From: JALZKA01 sp963753385
GTDB taxonomy: Bacteria; Actinomycetota; Thermoleophilia; Solirubrobacterales; 70-9
Direction: 5' to 3'
DNA length: 64,000 bases
Assembly (NCBI GenBank): GCA_963753385.1
Contig: CAVWCC010000013.1
Span: 62,001-126,000 of the forward strand
Positions 1-10,499 of this stretch are shown here, piece by piece. A model generated the notes under the pieces. That model was not told the origin of the DNA. It was given only the letters and a program-made list of their open reading frames with translations, and made no database searches. The translations under genes and the position numbers were made by a program. Position 1 is the stretch's first letter. Every line of letters starts with the position of its first letter.

Positions 1-50
1 CTCCCGCGCTGCGCGAGGCGATGGGCGCGGCGAACGGAGCGCTCGCGTGA
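1..50 (+). CDS. C-terminal end of an upstream gene, unidentified
   Basis: A reading frame enters from outside the window and stops with TGA at 48-50; the visible tail reads PALREAMGAANGALA. This is too short to assign a family. The stop overlaps the GTG start of the next gene as GTGA, so the two are probably translationally coupled and in one operon. Confidence 0.5.
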   Translation, partial: PALREAMGAANGALA

Positions 51-428
51 GCGCTCATCGCGTCCAGACCCGCTGGGGCGACCTGGACGCCCTCGGCCAC
101 GTGGGCCACACCGCCGTCTTCACCTACCTCGAGGCGGGCCGGGACGCATTCCTCAAGACGCACGGGATCGCCCGGGACGAGTACGTCGTCGGCCGCTGCT
201 CGGTGACCTTCCAGCGCGAGATCATGCCGTCGGTCGAGGTCGTCACGGTCGAGTGCGAGACCCGCGAGCTCGGCAGCTCGAGCGTCACCACCAGCGAGCG
301 GATCCTCGACGAGACCGGGGACTTGCTGGTCGAGGCCGAGTTCGGGATCGTGCTCTGGGACCCCGCGGGCCGCGGATCACGGCCGATCAGCGCGAGGAAC
401 GGGCTTCGCTCGCCAAGGAGGAGAGTAA
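47..428 (+). CDS. 4HBT-family acyl-CoA thioesterase, frameshifted near its end
   Basis: The protein begins with the hot-dog thioesterase pattern (MSAHRVQTRWGDLDALGHV, followed by FTYLEAGRD), in which the WxDxDxxGHV segment is the usual 4-hydroxybenzoyl-CoA thioesterase active-site region. Known members hydrolyse acyl-CoA to free acid and CoA in the cytoplasm. The frame is good to about position 375 (VLWDPAGRGSRP); after that the natural C-terminus (ITADQREERASLAKEE) lies in another frame, so I infer a one-base indel near 370-385. The end is set at the TAA at 426-428 and is approximate. GTG start 47 overlaps the upstream stop. The next gene, a beta-keto acid cleavage enzyme, also works on acyl-CoA chemistry. 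Confidence 0.7.
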
Positions 429-464
429 GAGCGGGCAATCGCTTTCGGAGGGGAGGAGTCCTAG

Positions 465-1292
465 ATGGCCTGGAACAGCGACCCGGTCGTCCTCACCGTG
501 GCGGTGACCGGCGCGGACGTCTTCCGCGAGAACAACCCGAACATCCCGTACACGACCGAGGAGATCGCGAACTCGTCGATCGAGGCGGCCGGCGCCGGCG
601 CCACGGTCGTTCACCTCCACGTCCGCGAGGACGACGGCACGCCGAGCGGCCGGCCCGAGCTCTTCGTCGACGTAATCGACCGGATCCGTGCAGGCTCCGA
701 CCTGCTGACGATGGTCTCCACCGGCGGCGCCAACGACATGACGATCGAGGAGCGGACGACCGGCCTCGAGGCGAAGCCGGACATCTCCGGCGTCGAGTCG
801 GGCTCGATGAACTTCGGCGACGAGACCTTCATCACGCCGCCGCCGGCGGGCCGTGGGATCGTCAAGCGCGCGACCGAGGCTCAGATTGCGCTCGAGGTCG
901 AGGCCTTCGACGTCGGCCATGTGGTGAGCGCGGTGCGCTGGCTCGAGCAGGGCATCCTCGAGGCGCCGATGCGGATCAACCTGGTGTTCGGGGTGCCAGG
1001 CGGGATCGATGCCTCGCCGGAGGCGCTCGACGCGATGCTCCGGCCGCTGCCCGAGGGCACGTTCTGGACGGTCACCTGCATCGGCCGCCACCACCAGCGG
1101 ATGCTGGGCCTGGCGCTGCTGAAAGGCGCGCCGGGGATCCGCACCGGTCTTGAGGACGTCGCCTACATCTCGAAAGGCGTCCACGCGCCCTCGAACGCGG
1201 CGCTGGCCGAGATGGCCGTCGGGCTCGCGAAGACGCTCGGCCGCGAGGTCGCGACCCAGGACCAGACGAGGGAGCTCCTGCACCTTGGCTGA
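465..1292 (+). CDS. BKACE-family (DUF849) beta-keto acid cleavage enzyme
   Basis: A 275-residue protein with the hallmarks of the 3-keto-5-aminohexanoate cleavage (Kce)/BKACE family: HLHVR near residue 50 (metal-binding His pair), GSMNFGDE near 110, VFGVPGG near 175 and RTGLEDV near 230. Family members condense a beta-keto acid with acetyl-CoA to give acetoacetate and a new acyl-CoA, using Zn. The substrate cannot be read from sequence. ATG 465 has a good ribosome binding site (gggaggag, 451-458) and is the first gene here with a clean frame. It is followed by an overlapping TetR gene, suggesting a regulated catabolic unit together with the thioesterase upstream. Confidence 0.85.
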   Translation: MAWNSDPVVLTVAVTGADVFRENNPNIPYTTEEIANSSIEAAGAGATVVHLHVREDDGTPSGRPELFVDVIDRIRAGSDLLTMVSTGGANDMTIEERTTGLEAKPDISGVESGSMNFGDETFITPPPAGRGIVKRATEAQIALEVEAFDVGHVVSAVRWLEQGILEAPMRINLVFGVPGGIDASPEALDAMLRPLPEGTFWTVTCIGRHHQRMLGLALLKGAPGIRTGLEDVAYISKGVHAPSNAALAEMAVGLAKTLGREVATQDQTRELLHLG

Positions 1293-1956
1293 TCCCGCGG
1301 CAACCGTCGCCGAGCCGGCCGCTGGCTCCCGCCGCGCGCGCGGCCCCGAGACGCGCGAGGCAATTCACGCCGCCGCGATCGAGCTCTTTGCGAGGCTCGG
1401 GTACCACGCAACGTCGATGCGCGCGATCGCCGCCGCGGCCGAGGTGCAGCCCGCTGCGATCTACCACTGGTACCCGTCGAAGGAGGCGATCCTGGTCCGC
1501 CTCCAGGACGACTTCATGGACCGCCTGACGGAGAAGGTGGTCGCCGCCATGGAAGCCCACCCCTCGCCGGCGCTGAAGCTCGCGGCGTCCGTCCGCGAGC
1601 ACGTGGTGTTCCACGGCCTCCACCGGCGCGAGGCGTTCGTCACCGACAGCGAGATCCGGGCGCTGACCGACGGGCCGCGCCAGGCCCTGATCGCCCAGCG
1701 CGATGAGTATCAGGCGACGTTCGTGGAGCTGATCCGCGACGGGATCCGGGACGGGTCGCTGCGCGCGTCCGACGCCCGGGTCGCCGCCTACGCGATCCTG
1801 CTCCAGTGCACGGGCGTCGCGCTCTGGTTCGACCCCGAGGGCCCGCTGCCGCTGGACGAGGTCGCGGAGCTGCACGTCGAGTTGGTGCTCGGCTCGCTGG
1901 GGGCGTCCGCCGAGCTGATCGGCGAGGCGATCGCGGGGGTGCGCGATGACCGTTGA
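1285..1956 (+). CDS. TetR-family transcriptional regulator
   Basis: About 223 residues with a typical N-terminal TetR helix-turn-helix at residues 15-65 (AIELFARLGYHATSMRAIA, then VQPAAIYHWYPSKEAIL). The reading frame is open further upstream, but TTG 1285 is preferred because it overlaps the end of the BKACE gene by eight bases and places the HTH at the usual distance from the N-terminus. The C-terminal ligand domain resembles fatty-acid or CoA-ester sensors of the family only in a general way. Its end overlaps the next gene by 11 bases, so it is probably co-transcribed with the peptide-processing genes it may control. Confidence 0.85.
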   Translation: MADPAATVAEPAAGSRRARGPETREAIHAAAIELFARLGYHATSMRAIAAAAEVQPAAIYHWYPSKEAILVRLQDDFMDRLTEKVVAAMEAHPSPALKLAASVREHVVFHGLHRREAFVTDSEIRALTDGPRQALIAQRDEYQATFVELIRDGIRDGSLRASDARVAAYAILLQCTGVALWFDPEGPLPLDEVAELHVELVLGSLGASAELIGEAIAGVRDDR

Positions 1957-2910
1957 GCGCGTGAGGCCGCCGGCCCTGCCCAAGAACGCGACCATCGCGG
2001 TCATCGCGGCGTCGAGCCCGCCTCAGACCCGCTCCGAGATCGAGCAGGCGACCGAGTACTTCGAGTCGCGCGGGCATACGGTGGTCTTCGGGCCGAACCA
2101 CCGCAAGGTGCACGGCTACCTGGCCGGCACCGACGAGGAGCGCGCCGCCGATCTGCAATGGGCGCTCTCGGAGCCCGGCATCGACATGGTGCACGCGCTG
2201 ATGCGGCGGCTATGGGGTGGCGCGCCTTCACGACCGGATCGATTGGGGCGCGATCGGCGACCCGCGGATCGTGTGCGGCTTCAGTGACATCACAGCGCTG
2301 CACCTGGCGCTCGCCGCGCACGCCGGCTGGGTCACGTTCTACGGCCCCAACTTCCTTCGGTTCACCCGCAAGCGGAAGGAACTTATGAAGGAGACCGAGG
2401 ATTGGTTCCACAGGGCGTTCCAACCGAAGCCGCTCGGCGCGTGTGTTCGAGGACCCCGAGGACCCCTACGTGCTGACCGTCGGGGAGGGGACGGCCGAGG
2501 CGCCGCTCGCGGGCGGCTGCCTGACGCTTCTCTGCTCGAGCATCGGCACCCCGTATGAGGTTCGGACCGACGGATGCATGGTGATGGTGGAGGACCTGAT
2601 CACCGAGACCTATCTGGTGGATACGGCCCTCAACCATCTGATCCGTGCGGGCAAGCTGGCCAAGACGGCTGGGTTCGTGTTCGGGACGAACGTGGACCTG
2701 AAGCCTCTGACGATGCCCGAGGCAGCCGAGTCGATGTTGTCGGTGGAGGAGATCCTGGACGAGCTGATCGCGCCGCTCGGGCGTCCCCGCGATCGCGAAC
2801 GTCCCGATCGGACACGGAAGACAGATGGCGACGATGCCGCTCGGGGCCAAGGTGCGCATCGACGGCGACCGGAAAGACGCTCGAGGTGATCGAGGCCGCC
2901 GTCGAGCCCG
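1946..2910 (+). CDS. LD-carboxypeptidase / MccF-like S66 serine peptidase, frameshifted
   Basis: Pieces of one S66 peptidase are spread over several frames. The N-terminus (TIAVIAASSPPQTRSEIEQA) starts at ATG 1946, the nucleophile motif IVCGFSDIT is near 2275, the middle segment (TPYEVRTDGCMVMVEDL) near 2550-2610, and the catalytic-His segment (ANVPIGHGRQMATMPLGAK) near 2798-2855. At least four frameshifts (near 2205, 2437, 2782, 2872) separate the pieces. S66 enzymes cut murein tetrapeptides (LdcA) or hydrolyse peptide-nucleotide antibiotics such as microcin C (MccF). All catalytic regions are present, so the breaks look like consensus errors rather than decay. The stop codon cannot be placed; the end given is where similarity fades. 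It leads the peptide-transport operon. Confidence 0.7.
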
Positions 2911-2937
2911 AAGCGAGGAAACAGGAGGAGGAGGAGA

Positions 2938-4766
2938 ATGAGCGCAATGGACGGATTGGAAGACGCTGGCGGCGACGGCGATGCTGGCGGCGGCGGTCTC
3001 GCTCGGACTCGAGGCCTCGCGCGGCTCCGCCCAGGACTCCGCGTCCGGGACGGCGACAAGGGCGTGCTGCGCATCGGCTGGGCGCAGGACCCGAAGAACC
3101 TGAACCCCTTCGTCGGCGTCAACGAGGAGGAGTACACGATCTGGGCGATCAACTGGGAGCCTTTCAACTGTTCGACACCGAGGATCTGTCGCCCGCCCCG
3201 GGGATCGCCGAGAGCTGGGAGGTCTCGGAGGACCGGAAGACGATCACATTCAACCTGTCAGAATGCGATTTGGTCCGACGGCGAGCCGATCACCTCCGAG
3301 GACGTCAAGTGGTCGCTCGAGGTGCTGGGCGAGAACGGGATTCTGTTCACCGGGTACACCAGCAGCGTCGAGTCGATCAAGACTCCGGACGACGAGACGG
3401 TCGTGTTGGAGATGAAGCGCCCGGACACCCGCGTCATCGGCGGCCTCTACATCTTCATCCTCCCCGAGCACATCTGGGGGAAGGTGCCGGTCGAGGAGCT
3501 GAGCGGCTGCCTACCAGCCCGAGATCCCGATGGTCGGGAGCGGGCCCTATATCGTCACCGAGTTCGAACGCTGCCGGATCACCCGGATGGAGGTGAACCC
3601 GGAGTGGCGCGGCGAGGCGCCCGGCTTCGAGGAGCTCCAGTTCATCAGCTACGGGAGCCAGGACGCCGTCGAGCGGGCCTTGACGCTCGGAGAGATCGAC
3701 TTCACCTCGAGGTCGAGCCGGCGACGTTCGAGCGGCTGGGCGACCAGCAGGGGATCGAGACCATCATGCGCCCGCCTTCGTTCACCGAGCTCTCCTTCAA
3801 CCTGTGCTCGGAGGAGGACTGCCCGGACGCGAAGTTCAATCCCGCCGTGCAGGACAAGACGATCCGCCAGGCGGTCGCCTACGGCATCGACCGGGAGCGG
3901 ATCAACGCGATCGCCACACAGAACACGGCGTTCGTCGCCCACGGGATGCTGCCCTCGTTCTACAAGGACTTTTACGAGGTCCCCGAGCTGGACTACCCGT
4001 ATGACGCCGGAGATGGCGAACCAGATCCTCGACGACGCGGGCTGGGAGCTGAACGGGGACGGCATCCGTGAGAAGGACGGGACAGGTGGCCTCCTTCGAC
4101 CTCTACGCGCGCTCGGAGTCGCAGCTTACACCTCAGATGGCGAAGCTGATCGCCGAGCAGGCGCAGAGATCGGGATCGAGTTCAACGTCCAGATCGTGAG
4201 CACCGACAAGCTCACCGAGCTGACGATCCGCAAGGAGGACGGTAAGCCGGCGCCGGAGTTCGACACGTTCATCTGGGGCTGGGGCGGGGACCCCTACGAC
4301 CCGAGCGCGCTGTCGGGCCTGTACGACGCGATCAGATCGGCTCGTCGTCGGACTCGTTCTACTCGAACCCCGAGTACGACCGGCTGTTCGAGGAGCAGCT
4401 CGCTGGCGGCGACGACCAGAAGGACGAGCGCCGGGAACTGATCACGGAGATGGTCGCGACCTCCAGGAGGATCTGCCGTACATCGTCCTCACGGAGGATC
4501 CGAACCTGCAGGCCTACCGTTCGGACCAGATCGCCGGAGTCGAGCCGGTATGCCCGGCCGACGACACCGGCGACATCATCTGCGAGGCGGTCTCCTACGA
4601 GGGCATCCTCGGCCTGGAGCCTGCCGCCGGCGCGGACGATGACGACGGCGGGGGCGGCGGCGCGGTGATCGCGATTATCGCCGCGGGTGTGGTGATCGGC
4701 GCCGGCGTCCTGCTGCTGCGCTCGCGCCGCCGCCGCGACGCCGAGCCGATGGAGCTTGAGGAGTAA
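2938..4766 (+). CDS. Family 5 extracellular solute-binding protein (peptide ABC transporter), heavily frameshifted, C-terminal TM anchor
   Basis: This is a DppA/OppA-like binding protein broken by about ten frameshifts, recognised by comparison with the paralog that follows. Ordered pieces are a signal peptide (TLAATAMLAAAVSLGLEAS, 2960-3020), VLRIGWAQDPKNLNPFVG, ITSEDVKWSLEVLG, MVGSGPYIVTEFER, FTELSFNLC, and FDTFIWGWGGDPYDPSAL. The end is unusual: after a Gly/Asp linker a hydrophobic helix (AVIAIIAAGVVIGAGVLLL) is followed by RSRRRR, a membrane anchor with stop-transfer. No lipobox is seen, so the protein is probably held at its C-terminus. ATG 2938 follows a strong GGAGGAGGAG. The breaks are scattered and motifs are conserved, arguing for sequence errors. 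Confidence 0.75.
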
Positions 4767-4798
4767 CCGGTCGTGAAAGACAACGAGAGAGGAACGTG

Positions 4799-6624
4799 AT
4801 GAGGTCGAAGAGCAGATGGATCCGCGCGGGGATGCTCGCGTTCACGGTGGCGCTGGTCAGCGCCGTGGCCGCGCTGCCGGCCGGCGCGCAGGACGACGCG
4901 GCCACCGAGAGCGACGTGCTTCGTATCGGCTGGGGCCAGGATCCGCAGACGCTGAACCCGTTCGTCGGCCTCGACGAGGAGGACTTCACGGTCTGGGGGC
5001 TCACCTGGGACCTGCTGGTCAACTTCAGCCCCGAGGACCTGTCGCCCACCGCCGGCATCGCCGAGAGCTGGGAGGTGTCCGATGACCAGAAGACCGTGAC
5101 CTTCACGCTCGACCCGGACCGGACGTGGTCGGACGGCGAGCCGGTCACGTCGGCCGACGTCAAGTGGTCGCTCGAGACGCTCGGCTCGGAGGGTGACCTG
5201 TTCACGAGCTACACGACGAACGTCACCTCGATCGAGACCCCGGACGACCAGACCGTCGTGATCAACACCAAGGTGCCCGACGCGCGGATCGTCGGCGGCC
5301 TCTTCATCTACATCCTCCCGCAGCACATCTGGGGCGAGGTCCCGCTGGAGGAGGTGACCACCACGTACAAGCCAGAGATCCCGATGGTGGGCTCCGGCCC
5401 GTACATCGTCACCGAGTTCGAGCGCGGGCGGATCCTGCGCATGGAGGTGAATCCGGAGTGGACGGGTGAGGAGCCCGCCTACGAGGAGATCCAGTTCATC
5501 AAGTACGGCACGGAGGACGCGGTGGAGCGAGCCCTGCAGCTGGGCGAGATCGACATCGTCGCCGAGGTCCAGCCCGCCACCTTCGACCGGCTCGGTGAGC
5601 AGGCGGACATCGACACGTTCCGGGGCGCGTCGCCCTCGCTACACGGAGCTCGCGTTCAACCTCTGCTCCGAGGAGAACTGCCCGGACGCCGAGTTCAACC
5701 CGGCGGTACAGGACAAGACCGTCCGCCAGGCGATCGCGTATTCGCTCGACCTCCAGCGAATCACCGACATCTCGTCGCTCGGGCACATCGTTCGCCGGCG
5801 ACACGGGATCCTGCCCTCGTTCTACAGGTCGTTCTACGAGGTGCCGGAGCAGCTCTACCCGCAGGACGTCGAGCTTGCGAACCAGATGCTGGACGACGCC
5901 GGCTGGGAGCAGAGCGGCGACGGGCCGCGCTCGAAGGACGGGAGTCGAGCTGTCGTTCGACCTGTACGTCCGGTCCGAGTCCCAGTCGGACATCCAGGCG
6001 GCGAAGCTGGTCGCCGAGCAGGCCGCCGAGATCGGCGTCGAGTTCAACGTCCAGGTCGTGAGCACCGGCAAGCTCACCGAGCTGACGGTCCAGAAGGTGG
6101 ACGGCAAGCCGGCCCCGGCGTTCGACACGTTCATCTGGGGCTGGGGCGGGGACCCGTACGACCCCAGCTTCCTGCTCAGCCTGTTCACGACCGCCGAGAT
6201 CGGCGCTTCCTCGGACGCGTTCTACTCCAACCCGGAGTACGACCGGCTGTTCGAGGAGCAGGCCAGCGAGTTCGACACCGAGGCGCGGAAGGAGCTGGTC
6301 CAGGAGATGGTCGCGATCACCCAGGAGGACCTGCCGTACATCGTCCTCACCGAGGACCCGAACCTCCAGGCGATACCGGACCGACCTGCTCGCTGATGTC
6401 GAGCCGGTGTGTCCCGCCGGGAGACGGGGACCTGTTCTGCCAGCAGGTGTCCTACGAGCCGCTGGTGGCCTGGCGCCGGGGTCCGGGAGCTCCGAGCGGA
6501 CGAGCCGCCGGCGCTGCCCGGCGGCGTGATGGCGATCGGTGCTTTGGTGATCGGCGATCGCGTTTTCCTGTTCGGCCGAGAGCGGGGGCGGCGGAAGCGA
6601 GAGCCCCTGGAGCTGGAGGCGTAG
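4799..6624 (+). CDS. Second family 5 extracellular solute-binding protein, frameshifted, C-terminal TM anchor
   Basis: A close paralog of the preceding gene, intact from its ATG for about 280 codons. It has a signal peptide (AGMLAFTVALVSAVAALPA), VLRIGWGQDPQTLNPFVG, VTSADVKWSLETLG, MVGSGPYIVTEFER and VERALQLGEIDIVAEVQP. Frameshifts near 5640, 5775, 5945, 6375 and 6500 break the rest, but FDTFIWGWGGDPYDPSFL and the Tyr-Asp-rich end are recognisable. The C-terminus has a hydrophobic stretch followed by RERGRRKREPLELEA, matching the C-terminal anchor of the first copy. Such proteins capture peptides outside the membrane and pass them to the permease. Two receptors for one transporter would broaden substrate range; that is inference. 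Confidence 0.8.
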
Positions 6625-6649
6625 GCCTCGGGAGCGAGGAGAGCGCGGA

Positions 6650-7614
6650 ATGAGCGCCCGTTGGCTGGCGGCAAGGTCGCGGCGGCGCTGGTGACGCTGG
6701 TCTTCGTCCTCGTCTTCAACTTCTTCCTGTTCCGGGTGGTGGGGGACCCCACCGCGCAACTGGCGCGCCTGCCGCAGACCACCGAGGAGATCGCGGAGCT
6801 GCGCGCCGAGTACGGGCTCGACAAGCCGCTGATCGGCCAGTTCGCCGACTACGTCGGCGACACGCTGACGGTTCGACCTCGGCATCAGCCAGCGCTCGCG
6901 TGAGCCCGTTTGGGACGAGATCAAGGCGCGATCCCGTGGACGCTGCTGTTGGTCGGGACCGGGACGCTGATCGCGACGCTGATCGGGAGCTGGATGGGGG
7001 TGAAGGCCGCGACTCAACGCGGCAAGAGAACCGACGACAGCCTGCTCAGCTTCAGCCTGTTCACGTACTCGGCGCCCGAGTACTGGATCGGGATCATCCT
7101 GATCCTGGTCTTCGCCGTCGGGATCCCGATCCTGCCCGGCAGGGCAGCAGGTGACCCCGGGGGTGGAGTTCTCGAGCTGGTTCGCCGAGGCGCTGGACGT
7201 GCGGAGCACCTCATCCTGCCCGTGACGGCGATGACCCTCATGCTGCTGGGCCAGTACTTCCTGATCATGCGCTCGTCGATGGTCGACGTCCTCACCGAGG
7301 ACTTCATCACGGTCAAGCGGGCCACCGGCCTGCCTTGGCACCGGGTCGTCCGCAACCATGCCGTGCCGAACGCGCTGCTGCCCCTGGTGACCCTGTCTGC
7401 GATCCAGTTCGGGGTCGTGGCGGGCGGCGCGATCACGATCGAGACGCTCTTCTCGTGGCCCGGCCTCGGCGAGCTGAGCTTCAACGCCATCACCGACAAG
7501 GACTTCCCGATGCTGCAGGGGACGTTCCTGGTCTTCTCGGTCGGCGTGATCTTCGCCAACCTGCTGGCGGACTGCCTCTACTTCTTCCTCGACCCGAGGG
7601 TGCAGGCGAAGTGA
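6650..7614 (+). CDS. Dpp/Opp-type ABC transporter permease, DppB subunit, frameshifted
   Basis: An inner-membrane permease of the binding-protein-dependent transport family. The N-terminal helix (ALVTLVFVLVFNFFLFRVV) and the periplasmic motif GDPTAQLARLP with YGLDKPL are classical DppB features. The conserved EAA loop reads RATGLPWHRVVRNHAVPNALLP in pieces at about 7320-7380, which contacts the ATPases. ATG 6650 follows gagcgagga. Frameshifts lie near 6660, 6870, 6930 and 7145, and the rest is in one frame. It overlaps the DppC gene by four bases. The role is uptake of di- or oligopeptides delivered by the two upstream binding proteins. Confidence 0.8.
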
Positions 7615-8486
7615 CCGGCGCCATCGAGGCCGGCGGCAGGCGAGCCGATCGCGGGCGAAAGAGCTCGACCTCTTCGGCACTGGCAGGGCCGGTTCGGGGT
7701 CGCCGTCCTCGCTCTGTTCATCTTCATGGCCATCTTCGGCAGCGCTGATCGCGCCCGACGACCCCGATGCCTCGAGCCTGGACATGCTCGCCGCGCCCAG
7801 CTCGGATCACTCTCGGCACCACCGAGAGCGGCGCGGACGTACTCTCGCAGCTCCTGGTCGGCGCGCGTGTTTCGATCGTCGTCGGATTCGCGGCCGCGCT
7901 CATCTCGGCCGTCATCGGCGCGGCCGTCGGGCTCGCGAGCGGCTACTTCGGCGGCTGGACGGACCGGATCCTGGACGGGCTCGAGAACTGGTTCCTGGTG
8001 ATTCCGACCCTGCCGTTGATGATCGTGCTCTCGAGCCTGCTCGACCCCTCGCTCGGCGTCCTGATCCTGGTCATCGGGCTCACCTCGTGGGCGGGCACGG
8101 GACGGATCGTCCGCGCGCAGGTGCTGACCCTGCGCGAGCGGGCCTTCGTCGAGCGGGCCCGCGCGCTCGGGGCGAGCCACTGCTACATCATCCGAACGCA
8201 CATTTTTCCCAACACGCTGCCGCTGATCTTCGCCAACACGGTGCTGATCGTCGCGGTTGCAATCCTCTCGGAATCGGCGCTCGCGTTCCTCGGGCTCGGC
8301 GATCCGACCCGGATCTCATGGGGCACGATGCTCGAGAACGCGTTCAACGCAGGTGCGCCCAGCGCCGAGGCGTGGTGGTACGTGATCCCGCCGGGGCTCT
8401 GCATCACATTCCTGGTGCTGTCGGTAGCCATGCTCGGCTACCTGTTCGAGGAGTACGTGAACCCGCGACTGCGGGAGGAGAGGTGA
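7611..8486 (+). CDS. Dpp/Opp-type ABC transporter permease, DppC subunit, frameshifted N-terminus
   Basis: The second permease of the peptide transporter. From about 7815 onward the frame is intact: LGTTESGADVLSQLLVGAR (the typical DppC GTDxxGRDVLSR region), then several membrane helices, the EAA loop (ERARALGASHCYIIRTHI, 8150-8205) and LSESALAFLGLG. The N-terminal cytoplasmic stretch and first helix (LDLFGTWQGRFGVAVLAL, FIFMAIFG) are spread over two frames around 7650-7740. GTG 7611 overlaps the DppB stop. It pairs with DppB to form the channel and is followed, with four bases of overlap, by the first ATPase gene. Confidence 0.82.
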
Positions 8487-9504
8487 GCCCCTCCTAGAGG
8501 TCAGGGACCTCCAAGTCGCACGCACGGCGGCACGCCGATCGTCGACGGCGTCGACTTCGAGCTCCAGCACGGCGAGGCCCTGGGGCTGGCCGGCGAGTCG
8601 GGATGCGGGAAGACGACGACGGCGCTGGCGCTGATGAAGCTGCTGCCGCCGGCGCTCGAGCAGGCGGGCACGATGACGCTGAACCTGAAGGGGCGGACGA
8701 GCCGATCAACATCGGGCGGCGCACCGAGGCGGGGATGCGCTACGTGCGCTGGCGCCACATCTCGCTGGTCTTCCAGGGGGCGATGAACGCGCTCGACCCC
8801 GTGCAGCGGGTCGACGATCAGTTCGCCGAGGCGATCAGCCTGCACTCGCCGTCGGCGAGCCGAGCGAGGTGAGCGGGCAATCGCGGGAGCTGCTGGCGAC
8901 GGTGGGGCTGACCGCAGAAGCTCGGGCGGCGCTACGCGCACCAGCTCTCGGGCGGCCAGCGCCAGCGGGTGATGATCGCGCTGGCGCTCGCGTGCAATCC
9001 CTCGCTGGTGATCGCCGACGAGCCGACCACCGCCCTCGACGTCGTCATGCAGGCGCAGGTGCTGCAGCTGCTCGAGCAGCTTCGCGAGCGGCTCGGCCTG
9101 GCGTTGATCCTGATCTCGCACGACCTCGGGGTCCTCGCCGAGACCTGCGACCGGATCGCGGTCATGTACGCCGGGCGGATCGTCGAGATCGGGCCGGTCG
9201 CGATCGGTGTTCTCCGACCCTCAGCACCCTTACACGAAGCGCCTGCTCGAGACGGTGCCGTCGATCGGCGGCAGCCGCGGGCTCGGCGATCCGATCCCCG
9301 GGCGGACCGCCCGACCCCGGCGAGCCGCCCGCGGGCTGCCGGTTCCAGACCTCGCTGCCCTTACGCGGAGGATCGCTGCCAGGCCGAGGATCCGGCGCTG
9401 CACGAGGTCGGCGCCGCACACGCCGCTGCCTGCCACTTCGCGCCCTGGGGCGAGTGGCCCGAGGAGGGCATCTCGCAGGCCTGGAGGCGGGGGCGACCGG
9501 ATGA
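8483..9504 (+). CDS. Peptide ABC transporter ATPase, DppD type, frameshifted
   Basis: An ATPase with Walker A GESGCGKTT (about 8595), the LVFQGAMNALDPV segment (Q-loop, 8768), the signature LSGGQRQRV (8946) and Walker B LVIADEPTTALD (9007), then the switch region LISHDLGVLAE. The C-terminus holds the oligopeptide-specific extension with cysteines (GCRFQT, CPYAEDRC), as in DppD/OppD, where a 4Fe-4S cluster or fold element sits. Frameshifts occur immediately after the start (a base seems missing at 8490, creating an early TAG), and near 8525, 8695, 8860, 8930, 9205, 9300 and 9355. It couples ATP hydrolysis to transport with DppF. Confidence 0.8.
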
Positions 9505-10491
9505 GCGCGCCGCCGCTGATGGAGGTGCGCGACCTCTGCGTGGAGTTCCGCGTCGAGCGGCGGACGCGCGCGCGCCGTCGACGGGGTCTCGCTGGAGTGG
9601 CGCAAGGGCGAGGTCCTGGGGGTCGTCGGCGAGTCCGGCTGCGGTAAGTCGACGCTGGCCCGGGCGATGCTCGGCCTCGTCGAGCCGGCCGCGGGCGAGG
9701 TCGCGCTCGACGGGAAGCCGCGTCGAACGGCAAGGCCGGCCATGCCGAGCTCCGCAGGCGGCTGCAGATGATCTTCCAGGACCCTTACCAGACGCTGAAC
9801 CCGCGCCAGCGCGTGCGGACGATCGTCGCCGAGCCGCTCGTCGTTCAGGGGGTGGCCAAATCCGAGCACGAGGCGCAAGGTCAAGCAGGCGCTCGAGGAC
9901 GTCGGGCTCGACCCCGAGCGCTTCGCCGAGCGCTACCCGCACCAGCTCTCCGGCGGGCAGCGCCAGCGGGTCGCGATCGCCGCGGCGCTGGTGCTCGAGC
10001 CGGACGGCCTGATCTGCGACGAGCCGGTCTCGATGCTGGACGCCTCGGTCCAGGCGCAGATCCTGCGGGTCCTGCTGGACCTCCAGAAGCAGCGCGAGCT
10101 GGCGCTGCTCTTCATCACCCACGACCTCAGCCTGGCCTGGTCGCTATGCGACCGGATCGCGGTGATGTACCTCGGCCGGGTCGTCGAGCAGGGGAGCGCG
10201 ACGGACGTGATCGAGCGCCCGCAGCACCCCTACACCCAGGCGCTCGTGACCGCGGTGCCGATCGCCACGCCGGGTGGGCGGCGGCGAGCGCGAGCTCCTC
10301 AGCGGCGAGCTGCCCGACGCGACCGACGTGCCGACGGGGTGCCGCTTCCATCCGCGCTGCCCGAAGCGCTTCGAGCCCTGCGACATGGTCGATCCGGAGC
10401 TGATGCCGGCCGGCGGGCGCGACCAGCTCGCCGCCTGCCTGCTGCACGATCCGGCGGCGGGCGCCAAGGCCCGACGACGCGTGAGCGCTGA
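9501..10491 (+). CDS. Peptide ABC transporter ATPase, DppF type, frameshifted
   Basis: The partner ATPase of DppD: ATG 9501 overlaps the DppD stop, followed by PPLMEVRDLCVEFRVE. Walker A is GESGCGKST (9633), the Q-loop MIFQDPYQTLNPR (9768), the signature LSGGQRQRV (9948) and Walker B GLICDEPVSMLD (10007), then FITHDLSLA. The Cys-containing oligopeptide tail (GCRFHPRCPKRFEPC) follows near 10340 in another frame. Frameshifts lie near 9565, 9715, 9870 and 10275. The exact end is uncertain (TGA at 10482 or 10489). The next gene, a DmpA-type aminopeptidase, begins within 20 bases, so imported peptides are probably processed by neighbouring enzymes. Confidence 0.8.
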
Positions 10492-10499
10492 GCGCTGGC

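Noticed and set aside
2205..4460. Programmed ribosomal frameshifting as cause of the many frame changes
   Set aside because: The shifts occur at unrelated sequences in both directions, many per gene, without slippery heptamers or downstream structures.
5761..7785. A 674-codon open frame on the minus strand
   Set aside because: It is antisense to the second binding protein and DppB, is full of Arg/Asp/Glu low-complexity sequence typical of GC-rich shadow frames, and has no recognisable domain.
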